Shown here: piece by piece, positions 12,401 through 23,174 of the stretch
Layout: each line of letters opens with the position of its first letter
How positions within the stretch are numbered: the stretch's first letter is position 1
Source: Haemonchus contortus
Taxonomy: Eukaryota > Nematoda > Chromadorea > Rhabditida > Trichostrongylidae
DNA: 64,000 nucleotides
Reading direction: 5' to 3'
Assembly: GCA_000469685.2 (NCBI GenBank)
Contig: LS997565.1
Span: forward strand, 45,413,810-45,477,809
The notes under the pieces: generated by a model
Told to the model about the DNA's origin: nothing
The model's input: only the letters and a program-made list of their open reading frames with translations
The model's database searches: none
Made by a program: the position numbers and the translations under genes

Positions 12401-14200
12401 ATTCTTCTGTTGAATAGAAGGTTGGTACCATAAAGAACTGACCCGTAGAGTGGCGACGAGATATGCTCTAGGTTCGTTCAGGTAAAGATGTAAGGCAATA
12501 GGGTCGAAATATGAGTAATCCTCGGCATCAGGATAAGCCGAAACGCATAACATTGAAGCGGCGACCAATGCAACGCCCAATGGAATTACAAGTACAAAAA
12601 GCAGTCGTTTACCATAAAGAGCCATCCACTGAGCCCTGAAGATAAGGAGAGTATGTACTATTCCACTAAACCTCGATGAATCAGTAAACCATTCCTTCAA
12701 CCACTGGGAATCAGGAACGGAAGCGAATATATGGGTAGCGTTCTCGATATTTCATTAGAGATCAGTCACAACTCAGGTTAAAGGCACAATCCACGATAAT
12801 TTTGAGGTAGTACACTTTTTTGTCGAAAAGCGGAAGTTTATGTTAAAAATAGTCCATCGGTAGTGAAGAAACAAGAAAATTCGCCCATCTCAAGAAAAAA
12901 TTAGGGCCCTTGAAAATAGGAAAGCTAGGGGTCTTACGAAATTAACATGACGGAAATTACATGAAAGGGATATTCGAAAAAGATTTCAGTGGTCGCAGTT
13001 CAGTTGCGCAAAGAGTTGACAACATCAGGCCAGAACTGCACAGAACTGCCTTTTACTGCCGCTATTGGTCATGACAAGATGTTTGAACTCCCTACATGGG
13101 TTTCCTTGTGGTTGGTGCAGACTCTACAGTGCAGGTTAAACTCGTCCGAGGCTACACACGGTGTAATCTTTGAGCCTTTATAATGCCCCATTCAGGCCGT
13201 CCTACGACCTGACTGCGCTACATATTCTATGCGAGGAGGCCACAGATTTGTCTTAGGGGGATTTATCTCCTAAGCCGTTTTATCCTGAACTGTGCCTTCA
13301 ATGTCTACTCTTCCTCATTCCTGTTTTTCGTCTCGTTTCGTGGGGTTTATCTGTTTAGTAAAGTTGTTCAGACCGTCGAAGTATTTATGTGTGAGAAGTA
13401 TAAAACAGAATAAGAAAGTCAAGCGGATTATCAGAAGAAAGTAAGACATCGACTGTACCTGCAGACTTGGAAATATTGAAATATAAACGAGCATGGTGAT
13501 ACTACGATAGAAGTGCATAGGAGGATGACCCAGATTATCAGCAGAATTCGACCGTAAAGAAACGGTATTTGGAGACCTCCTTTGACGATGATCACAGAAG
13601 ATTCACTGCCGATTGCTGCTATTGTCTAAAAATCCACATTCGCTCCAAATTCGTTACTAAAAACTAAAATTGCATGGCATAATAACACACAAAGAAGCAC
13701 AAAGAAGAAAAGTCAACAAAAGCAAAAAAAGCAAAACATCATTTGCATACTGCTTCAGAAGCTCACAGATAGGGAATGATGAAGATGATCTTTAAATGGG
13801 AACAGCATATACTGAAACCGTCCGTCTGGAACCTCAAACGGAACTAAAATTTTTACCCACACTCGGTTGACGTAATACTATATTCAGCCTATCAGTTCAT
13901 CAACCTTGAATGTTTTGAGGGTCATTTCGTCCGTCTACACTTCCTACTCACACGATCAAGTTCGAGGCTAGGCTATTTCTCAGGCATCTATGAAGAGCCA
14001 CTTACCGGACAAGCAAAGGCATTTATCATACTGAACGTAACATCAAAAATCGCTGTCGACATAATGATCCACTTGTAGTAGCCAGTCGTCGTTGATTTGC
14101 CTTTCAAAATAACCACAATGATGAATCCATTGAGAGAAAGCGAAAAAAGTCCGCTTACGACAGCGTTAATGTTCGCCACCAGACTTACGTAAGTAGCCAT
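9407..14200 (-). CDS. Gene B: STR-family chemoreceptor GPCR, five exons, apparently intact
   Basis: Exons: E1 14200-14006, E2 13625-13459, E3 12635-12443, E4 10642-10448, E5 9712-9407, giving 351 codons plus stop. All junctions are GT-AG with phases 0, 2, 0, 0. E1 holds TM1 and TM2 (GYYKWIIMSTAIFDVTFS). E2 holds TM3, ending SFIFQYFQVC. E3 holds TM4 (KRLLFVLVIPLGVALVAASM) and an extracellular segment with DPIALHLYLNEPRAYLVA. E4 holds TM5 and an internal loop ending LQNQALKVLLVQ. E5 holds TM6 and TM7 (FAWSPVLNPVAVMCFVKDLR) and a cytoplasmic tail. This layout is that of the nematode STR family; function by homology is ligand sensing in chemosensory neurons. E2 uses a TTTTTAG acceptor. Intron 3 (1.8 kb) is swollen by a SINE and a Tc1 element, and intron 4 (735 nt) by two MITEs. 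No frameshift or stop was seen in the exons. Subfamily 1, with C and F. Confidence 0.9.
9843..10077. mobile_element. MITE family C in gene B intron 4
   Basis: The terminal inverted repeat GGTGTGTGTCAAGTCGTGCG pairs with CGCACGACTTGACC near the right end. The interior has a repeated GGGCCCAAAT motif. A second, more decayed copy is at 47095-47350. The intron 4 of genes C and F lacks it. Confidence 0.75.
10103..10385. mobile_element. MITE family B in gene B intron 4
   Basis: Starts GGAGTGCGCTTCGTTCCG...GTCGAAACTAGGTCA and ends in an inverse TGACCTAGTTTCG with a decayed outer end. The interior (GTCAGTGGGGCATACGATTG, GCAAATTATTCGCTCCACTG) matches the copies at 44740 and 56319. Confidence 0.75.
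10895..11125 (+). repeat. tRNA-derived SINE, copy 3, in gene B intron 3
   Basis: The B-box-like GCTCGATTCCCGGATTGATA is followed by GGTCCCAGACTCGTCTGGGA, GGCTGGTCACTGCAAGT and AAATGGAAGTTGAATGCG. The copy in gene C intron 3 lies at the equivalent place, so insertion predates the B/C split. Confidence 0.75.
11232..12381 (+). mobile_element. Tc1-like DNA transposon, decayed, in gene B intron 3
   Basis: About 1150 bp with TIRs CACTGGTGTGCGAAAC and, inverted, GTTTTGCACACCAGCG. Gene C intron 3 has the empty site (CTTCTTCGTACTTTT), so the target was a TA and the left TA copy has decayed to TG. It carries a broken plus-strand transposase. Confidence 0.85.
11785..12288 (+). pseudogene. Tc1-family transposase remnant
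   Basis: Plus-strand fragments line up with the DDE catalytic core of Tc1 transposases. VVLLDESRFSLSRDSGR near 11790 is the second-D block. MDDNA near 12065 is part of a decayed NAPCH-like block. FPARSPALNLIEHVWDAL near 12140-12195 is the third catalytic block. GKRFAARPNAPVTIQQLSIA to EEWNALPR ends the protein at about 12288. At least two frame changes (around 11930-11950 and 12195) and in-frame stops make it non-functional. The N-terminal HTH region is not recognisable. It is unrelated to the host receptor gene and lies in the opposite orientation. Confidence 0.8.
12779..13300. mobile_element. TIR element family E in gene B intron 2
   Basis: Left end AAAGGCACAATCCACGATAA and right end TTATCCTGAACTGTGCCTT are inverse copies of one terminal sequence. 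The interior has no ORF of note. Equivalent insertions occupy intron 2 of genes C and F. Confidence 0.65.
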
Positions 14201-14217
14201 TTAATCTAAAAGATACG
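14201..14217 (-). promoter_or_regulatory. Probable spliced-leader acceptor of gene B
   Basis: Minus strand TATCTTTTAG, then ATTAA, then ATGG. The acceptor AG is five bases before the start codon. This copy has TAG rather than CAG. Confidence 0.6.
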
Positions 14218-15443
14218 AAGTTGAGGTCCAAGAAATCAGGCAATATACGGTAAAATTGAAGTAGCATCAATAGACTTTTCGACGGGTATCAATATCTCAC
14301 GAGAATGCTCTCCCACACACTATGCCTAATTCTACTCATATCCTTACTTAGGTTTTTCCACAGCGCCCTCACTCAGAGCTTCCCAGTTGGGAGCCTTACA
14401 TAGGCTTTTTGGCCTTATCCAGACCTCGCCGGGTTGCTGTCGTATCGTTGAAGTGTGAAGTGGTTGAATTTGGTTTATTCCATGTCTAATGAAGCATGAT
14501 AGGATGTAGAAGGCCTTGAAGGATCACAGGATCACCCATATGGCATTATCCTTTATTCAGCACTGATGGGCAGTTGGTGAGCTTCTTAACATCACCCTGC
14601 AGCCATTCCTAATGAAGAAAAAACCTAGCCATTTCGTGATCATCCCTGAGCGTGAAAAATTGCTGGTTGAATTTCAACAGCCCAATTTCTGACGTGGAAT
14701 AGCTATAGGTAGACAATTGATTATTAATCAAAAATTTTAACAATTTTATTCAAAAATTAAATGACACCACAAATTCTAAAAAAACAATCATAGTGGAATC
14801 AGCAAAAGTTTTTGGAGGTTTATACCAAACACTAGTATTTCAGAGGAGTATTGTAAACTGGTTCAGAGAAGTCATTTATATATATTTTCAGTATTGCCCT
14901 CGAAAAAGTAAGAAGCCAAGGTCAAAATTTTTACTCAGAACTATACGATTACCTATATGTATGTATTGTTCACTAAAATGAATATGAAAAGTAATCAAAG
15001 AAAGTAGTGATAATGAGTGATCGCATTCTTAAAGTCTCGAAAAGGATTCAGAGTCCATCTATAAATTCATGACGACAGCAACGGGGCGTGTGTAACGTAA
15101 TAGTGAGAGGATCATAAGTCTCCTACACAGAGGTAATTACGGAACTTCCGTAGGAATTATTAGCCGCTTCAAACCTCTGGTCTATGATGCTTTGGTCTAC
15201 AGTGCATTATAATTATCGCCAGAAACGGTTACATCCTTTCTCAGTCTGTTCGACATAGCTAGAATAAAGAAAAAAATCAAAACAAAGGCTTTCTTGGGAT
15301 TTTTCGGGTTCTTCTTTCAGGTATTGATAGAATTCCGGTGTTTTTTTCTCACTACGATATTAGCAAAATTTCTTACGGAATACTAATTCCGCTGAGTCAA
15401 TAGTGAACACTAGTCGCAATGAATCGAAGGTCTGGTGGACTGA
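14218..15443. other. 5' flank of gene B / spacer to gene C
   Basis: No gene seen. The block is repeated upstream of genes C (about 20.0-21.5 kb) and F (about 40.8-42.3 kb), including AT-rich runs near 14720-14770 and CAACGGGGCGTGTGTAA near 15078. It probably contains the promoter, but I cannot point to a defined site. Confidence 0.5.
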
Positions 15444-15593
15444 TTGCAAAGAAAACTGACATCATTCACCCATTACTCACTTTTCATTCTGTCATCTCGA
15501 ATGCCGTCACAAGGAGAAGCCAAATTTTATTGTGAAAATAATTGTATACAAGCGAAAGAAATACAACGAAAGTTTTATTTATTGTGCTATCTG

Positions 15594-15664
15594 AAAGGAA
15601 CAATATTGCAGTTGATTTCCGGTGCCGGCCTAGCGTACGTATTGACAGACGGACCACAAACCAG
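15594..15664 (+). other. Possible plus-strand coding fragment (LQLISGAG.AY peptide), copy 2
   Basis: The frame reads TILQLISGAGLAYVLTDGPQTR. It ends in an AG/GTAATAG that could be a splice donor, or in the TAA itself. It matches the copy at 8551 mainly with synonymous differences. It lies in the 3' flank of gene C, on the opposite strand to the receptors. Identity unknown. Confidence 0.3.
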
Positions 15665-16007
15665 GTAATAGTAACAAAACAATCTTAACTGTTAAAAGTC
15701 TAGAGCTGTTCCAAAAATAATCAATATGTTAAATGGTAAATGTTGCTGCCACCCAGGAAAATATGGGCTCTCGGAAAAATTTTGCTATCTTTTTATGTAG
15801 TTTATTGCCTTTCTTTACTGTATTTTCATAGTGGACTGACATTCTCTGAAAGCATCTCGGAAGGCGATGTTCGACAGGAGGGGCGAGGCGTTTGGCGAAC
15901 GGCTAGGTTCCATGCCTCGTCGTCTATGTAAGATGGTAGTGAGAGGGAATATAGTCAAGGTGTTTTGAGGTACCGTCATACTTGCGACACTAGAGCCATT
16001 GCCTTTA

Positions 16008-19000
16008 CTACAAAACCGTTCTTCTGTAAGAAGCTGCGGCTTGTAGTTGACCCCTCGAGGAATTATTTGTGTTCTGACCTGCATGTGTTTTATTTTGAGA
16101 TCCCCAAGCAGTATTTCTCGACATGAAAAGCAGACATTTTTTGCTGGGGCGAAGATCCTTTACAAAACACATCACGGCGATCGGATTAAGCACGGGAGAC
16201 CAGGCGAAAAGAAATGGCAGATAATCAGAAATACGATCAGTCTCCATTTGAAGTAGAGGTGCCAAGCAGCATGCGCAGAATGGTATTTGTATGAAGAGGA
16301 ATGGAATTGCGAACTAAATAAGAAATTTTGAAATGAGCAAATTAAAACCAGATGGAAATTTCCACAGCAGAATTATTTTCGAAGGCTTCCACTCAGTGCT
16401 CATAATCTCAGTAAATTTTATCCCGTACAGTGTATTGTTCCCACATCAGCGACATTGCGGCATTCCTTTAGAGCAACAAGTTCAAGTGAAAAAAGAATTT
16501 CATTTTTGGAAAGATCTCACCTGTACGAGTAACACTTTCAAAGCCTGATTTTGAAGACGAGAAGAGCTTTGGCTAGAAGCACGTTTCACAGCAACCATGA
16601 TTAGTCGGGAGCAGATCAGCATAGTTAATAGGCTAATGAAAAGAATACAAACAAGATAAATACAGGCCGCTTGGAGCAAGCTGGACTGGAATGCATCCTC
16701 ATCATGCTCCTTTGCCTACAAAGAGACGGGTTATCAGTTGCATAAACCATTTCTAAAGTACTTCACAGAAAGACGTTCAGCTCTTGCCAATCGTATCCTC
16801 ACTACCTTTTAACTGGATGTAAGCAAACATCAGCAAAATGTTCGGCAGCATTCGACTCCCAGTTTTGTCCACAAATTCCCCTTCAATAATAGGCATAGGT
16901 TGCTCCTGCGAGGTTATTCCCCGACGTCATTAAAATAACTGCATAAAATTAGCAAGAGAGGTCAACTGAGCGTTCTTCACTATATCCGCCAAGCCTTTAA
17001 TCGCTTCGGGTCCGCTAATTGATACCAAACTCGTCTGGGAGGATATAAGCACTGACTTCCACACCGGCTGGCCACCGCAAGTCATGGTATAGGCCACAAA
17101 CGCATTCAATACGCCATCACGATTCTGAATTGGAGCCGAATGCATCCCTCAGGCGGTATCGGTTAACACCCAAGACTTTAAAACTTTATCCTTTCATCTT
17201 TAAATTTACCGGAATGGCGATATCTGCCAGTATTGGGATGAATACTTCTTCGTACTTTTGCCAATGACTGTATTCTTCTGCCAAATAAAAGGTTGGTATC
17301 ATAAACAACTGACCCGAAGACTGGCGACGAGATATGCTCTAGGTTCGTTTAGGTAAAGTCTTAAGGCAATAGGGTCGAAATGAGAGTAATCCTCGGCATC
17401 AGGATAAGCCGAAACGCATAACATTGAAGCGGCGACCGATGCAAGGCCAAATGGAATCACAAGTGCAAAAAGCAGTCGTTTACCATAGAGCGCCATCCAC
17501 TGAGCCCTGAAGATGAATGAGAACAGCACTATACCGCTGACCCTTAATGAATCAGAAATGAACTCCTTTCGGACTCAGGAATGGAATATATAGTTAACGT
17601 TCTCGACACGCCATCAAGGACCAGTTACATTTCAAGTTAGAAGCACAGCTCACGATGATTCCGAGTTTCCTCTCTAGTCAAAAACCGAAACCTTAGGTTG
17701 GGAATAGTTTATCGGTAGTTAAGGAAGCGTGGAAATCCGCCGATTTCGAGAAACATAAGGCTCCTTGAACGTTGGGATAATAGAAGTTGGACGAGATTTC
17801 ATGTCGGAAATAACATCAAAGGGGTATTCGGACGAGATTTCAGTTGTTGCAAATGGGCTAAGAGCTGGCTAATCACGCCAAAACTATCCAAAATCGTCCT
17901 CCACCGCCGCTATGGGCCATGATAAGTTGTTTGAGCTTCCTACATAAGATCCGTTCTTGTTGGTGCACCTTCCACAGTCTGTTTGAACTCGTCGAGTATT
18001 ACAGGGACAATCTTCGGGCCTTCATAACTTCCTATCTAGGCCGTTTTCCGACCGATAGCGCCAGATATGACACATGGCGGGGACCTCAAATTCATCTTGT
18101 GGGGGAATCTCAGAGACCAATTTTATCGTGAGCTGTGCCTTTAATGCATAGCTTTCGCTATTCCTATTTTTCATCCGGTTTTTGGTTTTTTTTTCAAATG
18201 AGGTTTATCTCTTTAGCAAAGTTGTTCAGACCGTCGTTAAGTCAAAGTATTAGGTTGATGCATAATTATTGCGGATTTCTTCGCGGCTTTTTTTCTCTCG
18301 ATAGAATTTAAATATTGAGTTCGGGTTTTTCTAGAAATGATCTACTTGATTTCCTCTACAAGAATATACTCAAAAAACCATCCGCATATTCGCGAAAGTA
18401 GGCTTAACTACTTTGAGAAAGATTGGAAGGTGGCACAGTCATTCCGCGATCCCAGTAACTTTTCGGCGATCGAACAATCAGTCAGAGCCAACCAAGAAAT
18501 GGGATCTGCCCCTAAACTTGCCATGTTCACCAGCAGAAACTTTTATGGATTATCTCATCAACCGTTCATCGAAAAAATGGCTAGAGAATAGAAGTTACGT
18601 CGATTTGGATGACTTCATGGCCGATGTCAAGACGTGGATCACCCGTAAAGGTCAAAACTTCTTCGCTTTCGTTATTCCTATTTTCCATCACGTTTTATGG
18701 TTTTTTTTTTTCAAATGGGGTTTATCGCTTTAGCAAAGTTGTTCAGACCGTCGTTAAGCTAAAGCAATTATGTGTGAGAAGTATAAAACAGAATAAGAAA
18801 TTCAAGTGGAATATCAAAAGGAAGTAAGACATCGACTGTACCTGCAGACTTGGAAATATTGAAATATAAACGAGCATGGCGATACTACTATAGAAGTGCA
18901 TAGAAGAATGACCCAGATTATCAGCAGAATTCGACCGTAAAGAAACGGTATCTGGAGACCTCCTTTGACGATAATCACAGAAGATTCACTGCCGATTGCT

Positions 19001-19992
19001 GCTATTGTCTGAACATCCATATTTCGTTTCTAGCTTGCTACTAAAATTGCAAGTTGTAAGGACACGCAAAGAAAGAGGGGTCTACAGGAGCAAAAAAGCA
19101 AGGAATTATTTGCATACTGCTTTAGAAGCCCTCAGAAATGGAATGGTGAAGATGATTTTTCAGATGGCAACAGTGCCTATGCTTTACTCAATTTTGCGCT
19201 ATGCTTCCCTCCAGTTTGACTAATTATTACTCTTGAGTGCCAAGCAAACAATGCAATTTACACAAGAAATCTAAATTATGAGTAAAATGCTCAGTCTGGT
19301 ATAAGTCTCGAACCCTAGCCACCCCAAGCGATTTCAGCCTATAAGTCGGTATCCTTATTGGACCGTGCTTATTGCTAGTTTTTGTCCAAAGAGTGGATAT
19401 AAACAAACAGTAGCAAGTCAAAAAGGAAAGAGAAGAAGATATTATTATAAAAGTGGCAAGTTGAGCTTAAACTTCTCGCTCCGTAACATAGCCTTGGCGA
19501 AGGCTCATTGATCGTACCAGAACTTAAGATTCAATTTGGCAAAATGCCACAGTTCTGAACAGAGGTGGGGTCGCTCATGAAGAAAATACTCATGTGGTTA
19601 CCATAAAACAACGGCAAGCAAGTCTACCTTCATCCAAACCGAAATTCATCATATTCGTAGTGGTATTCGATTCATTACTTTGGCCTACCAATTCACCGTC
19701 CCCTCCTTCTACACTTCCCTACTTCCCTACGATCATATCTGCTATTTTCGAGGCTAGGCTATTTCTCAAAACCAGGCATCTTTGAAAAGCCACTTACCGG
19801 ACAAGCAAAGGCATTTATCACACTGAACGTAACATCAAAAATCGCTGTTGATATAATGATCCACTTGTAATAGCCAGTCGTTGTTGATTTCCCTTTCAGA
19901 ATAACCACAATGATGAACCCGTTGAGCGAAAGCGAAAAAAGCCCGCTCACGACAGCGTTAATGTTCGCCACAAGACTCACGTGAGTAGCCAT
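16008..19992 (-). CDS. Gene C: STR-family chemoreceptor GPCR, five exons, apparently intact
   Basis: Exons: E1 19992-19798, E2 19008-18842, E3 17506-17314, E4 16715-16521, E5 16313-16008, giving 351 codons. Phases and exon lengths are identical to gene B. The E4 frame runs from AKEHDEDAFQ through TM5 (ACIYLVCILFISLLTMLIC) to ALKVLLVQ without a stop. E5 has FAIPFLFIQIPFCACC (TM6) and FAWSPVLNPIAVMCFVKDLR (TM7), with the tail ending AAASYRRTVL as in B and F. Predicted role is a sensory-neuron GPCR, by family. Introns 1-4 are 789, 1335, 598 and 207 nt. Intron 2 carries a TIR element and a truncated mariner flanked by a duplicated intron segment, and intron 3 carries a headless SINE. Unlike B and F, its 3' flank lacks the mariner insertion. 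Confidence 0.9.
16960..17150 (+). repeat. SINE copy 4 in gene C intron 3, head deleted
   Basis: Collinear with copy 3 from CCGCCAAGCCTTTAATCGC through TGATACCAAACTCGTCTGGG to GAATTGGAGCCGAATGC. The tRNA-like promoter part present in gene B's copy is missing. Confidence 0.7.
17639..18142. mobile_element. TIR element family E in gene C intron 2
   Basis: Ends AAGCACAGCTCACGATGATT and TTATCGTGAGCTGTGCCTTT are inverse copies. The interior is collinear with that in genes B and F. Confidence 0.6.
18250..18657 (+). mobile_element. Truncated mariner-derived element in gene C intron 2
   Basis: Left TIR TTAGGTTGATGCATAATTATTGCGG after a TA; the right TIR is absent. The interior carries a mariner transposase C-terminal remnant (LDDFMADVKTWI). 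Intron sequence on both sides is duplicated: CTTTCGCTATTCC...TTGTTCAGACCGTCGTTAAG before it recurs after it. Confidence 0.7.
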
Positions 19993-20008
19993 TGAATCTG
20001 AAAAACGT
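19993..20008 (-). promoter_or_regulatory. Probable spliced-leader acceptor of gene C
   Basis: Minus strand CGTTTTTCAG, ATTCA, ATGG: acceptor AG five bases before the start codon. Confidence 0.6.
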
Positions 20009-21770
20009 GAAGAAGAGATTCAAAAAATCAAACAGTATCTGTCAAAATTCAAATCGCGTGACAATAAATAGCAATGGCTCCAATAAAGTGTTTGACGAGT
20101 ATCAGTGTTTTCCAAGATTGCTCTTCCATCCGCTGTGCCTGACTCCTCTCACATTCGAACCTAGATTTTTTGAAAACGCATAGTCCTAGGTTGGTATTTT
20201 TCATTTCAGCAAGCACAATTAGCCTTCTGAAACTATCCACATTTCGTCAGGTGGCTGTCGTATCGCTAAAAAAACGTTCAATTTGTTTGAATCCATGTCT
20301 CATGAAGCATGTTAGGATGAAGCAGGTCTCGGAAGATCATTCATAGGGAACATAAGTGTAGTCAGTTACGCTTTGGAAGATCGGCCTGCAGCCAAATCTG
20401 ATGATGATTATTTTTTACGATGAATGAGCTTGTTGTTATTGCTTCTTTCAGGCTTAACCAATTTGTTATCATGTTTGGGCCAGTGCAATTGCTGGCCGAA
20501 TTTCAACAGCCCAGTTTTCGACCTCGAACATTCCACGCAAAGAATGGCCTCCATACTGTCTTGGGAGTTACAGGAGTAAAGTGAATCCAGAGGATCGAAA
20601 AAACAGGTTAGAGGCGCTTGCTCGAGCAAATCAGGTAGAAAATTTAATTATTAATTACAATTTTAAAAAATCCAAAAATAAAATGACACGCAAATATTAA
20701 AATGAAGAAATGATTCAATGGAACCAGCAGAAATGTCCGAAGGTTTATGGCAAATCCTAAAAATCGAGAGGAGTCTTCGAAATTCAGAGAAGTTATTCAT
20801 ATATTTTTCAGCTCTGCCCTCGAAATAGTAAAAGGCCAAGGTTCGAATTCTCTTCCAAGACTTTACGGTTACCATATATTGTTCACTCAAATAAATATGA
20901 AAAGTAAAAAAAAGTAAAAACTAGATAAAAAATAGTGAAGCTGAAAAATCGCTTCCGTAAAGTCTCGAAAAGGGTTTCAGAGTTAATCTATGATTTGATG
21001 ACGACAGCAGCAGGGGGCGTGCGTAAGGAGATAGTGAGGGGATCATAAGTCTCCTGCACGCAGGTAATTAGGGAACCTTCGTAGGGAACATTAGTCGATG
21101 CGATGCAAACCTCTAATTTTTTCTCCTATACTTTGGTCTACAGTTCACTATAATTATCGCCAGAAACGGGTACATAAGACTGGCTTTAAGGAATTACATC
21201 CTTTCTCAATCTGTTCGACATAGCTAAAATGAAAAAGAAATCAAAACAAAGGCTTTCCTGGAATTTTTCGAGTTCTTCATGCAGGTATTGATGGATTTCC
21301 GGATTTTTAATGTTTTTGCGATATTTGCAAATTTTCTTGTGGAGTCTACTAACTTTACTAGATCAATAGTGAGCACTAGTCGCAGTGAATTCAAAGTCCG
21401 GCAGACTGATTGCAAATAAAGCATGATTTACCCATTATTCACTTTTCATTCTGTCATCTTGAATGCCGTCGTTAATCGTAACTATAAGCGCCGTCGTAAA
21501 CATTAGCACTAGAAGTCTAATTGAAAGCGCTGATTGAAGTAGACAAACAGTGAGCAAAACTTATCACGAGGATTAGCCACAGTGAGACATTTGTAGGTAA
21601 ACAGACAAAAGTTGTTCCCAAGTGATGATGAAGTGTTAGGAGCGAGAATGATACTTGGGAACCTGACAGCCAACAAAAACGAAAAAGAAAAGGGAGATAA
21701 GTCGAACAGAAAATGAGGAATAGAAGATGATGAAGGATAAAGGATAAGGTCTCGGGGCCTTATCATCTGT
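20009..21770. other. 5' flank of gene C
   Basis: Paralogous to the flanks of B and F: the shared tail ACTTTTCATTCTGTCAT and GCCGTCGTAAAC lies near 21450-21500. No gene was recognised. It ends at a SINE that marks the junction to the second-subfamily unit. Confidence 0.5.
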
Positions 21771-21850
21771 CTGAGGGATGCGCCCGGGCATACGACCTCC
21801 ACTTACAATCGTAGGGACCGACTTGCGGTGGCGAGCAAAATTATGGGCGC
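21771..21850 (-). repeat. SINE copy 5, 3' part (split from its head)
   Basis: CTGAGGGATGCGCCCGGGCATACGACCTCC...ACAATCGTAGG...GCGGTGGC matches the left part of the intact SINE at 42300. The matching tRNA-like head is at 26180-26320, so about 4.3 kb has entered between the two halves. Confidence 0.7.
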
Positions 21851-23174
21851 CAATTCATAGCCATGTATTTGAAGCTTCTCAGCTGAAAATGACAATGGAA
21901 TCTATAACCACCTTTGCTTACATCATATGCTACAACATGCTACAGCCGCACTTCGAAGTACTCCATGAGCGTGGGTACAGGCCCAAAACTTGCTGTCGAA
22001 CACCTCGCATGTTGCACGCAGGTATCCTGCTCCACTTCTTCCCAGTCTTTTTTGAGTGTTACCTTTTACGACCCCAACCTGGGGCTGGACACTCCACCGA
22101 TCCTCTTCTAATCAGGGACCGTACGGAGGAGTCAAGTGAGTTAAGATCTGGAAAGCATGATGGCCATCCATCTTTGCTGATGAAGTCGGACAGCTAACGT
22201 CGACATCACACCTCCCTGCTGAGAGGATTACGAGGTGTTTCAGGAAGTGGAGGTGAATCAGTCCTCCATTGCGCCCTTCAGTGTGACCTTTGAGCACGGG
22301 TCCTTCTCAACTTTCACTCCGGCACCGATGAAACCATGAGCGTCTTACCCTTGCCAGTGATTCCTTCAAAAAAAAAAAACATTCTGCTGCTCTTATGTGA
22401 GAAATTGCACGTTTGGTAATTCTTACGAAACGCGATCGTTTTAATCTTGAGGAATGGTTATTGTGTAAAAGTTTCTGAGCTAGAGAAAACGATGCATTGG
22501 TGTGTGTCTCAGCTTGAGCGCTTAACAGCCTTCTGCATTTTTTCACCCTACCCTGTCTATTGAGACCGGGAACGAAGGGAGATTTTGCATACGATAGGAA
22601 TGGCAATGAATCTTCTGCATGACATTCTTCCATTGCGATAACTCCGCTGAGCCATGCCCGTCAACGTCCTTTTCATTTGTCACCCAGGATCACGACAGAC
22701 TGGCAGACGAACCATTGTGATAGTGCTATCTCCAGAATTATTGGCTTTCTACCTCTTCCTGGTTTGTCTCGGAGTCAATTGTTTTTTTTCTATATCGTTT
22801 GATAGTCTACTGTACTGTTACTATACATATCCCAGGGAATTTCATAATGCCCTTATACCTCTCGCATGCAGATGATTGCAAGTGACATTGAATGAGCCTC
22901 CTCCATTTAGAAGATATCTGGAGTTCGCCTACAGAGACTATGTGTTATGCAAGAAACCCTTCTTGTGCAACTAATTAAGAGCAGGTGAAGGGAATTTGAT
23001 AAATTACTCCAAGCTTCCCGAAGCTCCACTTCGGGATAGCCTGGCAAGCCCTCGGAGTCAATAGCCCCCACGTCAGAGCCTGGCAAGCTGCACGTTGGGT
23101 ATTTTCGCGCCAAAAACAGTAATAGAAATGGGCCTCATTCCCCTGAACCTGAGGGAGCCCCCAATACGGCAGCG
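21851..23174. other. Inserted DNA upstream of the RTE ORF, unidentified
   Basis: Absent from the equivalent F-G junction, so it arrived with or before the RTE insertion. It has a short A-run at about 22367-22380 and no recognised coding block. The last 250 bp or so are GC-richer and probably are the RTE 5' UTR. Confidence 0.4.

Noticed and set aside
22307..22633. Minus-strand frame with RFVRITKRAISHIR, considered as a Tc1 HTH
   Set aside because: No second motif, no TIRs nearby and no consistent frame. Too weak to call.
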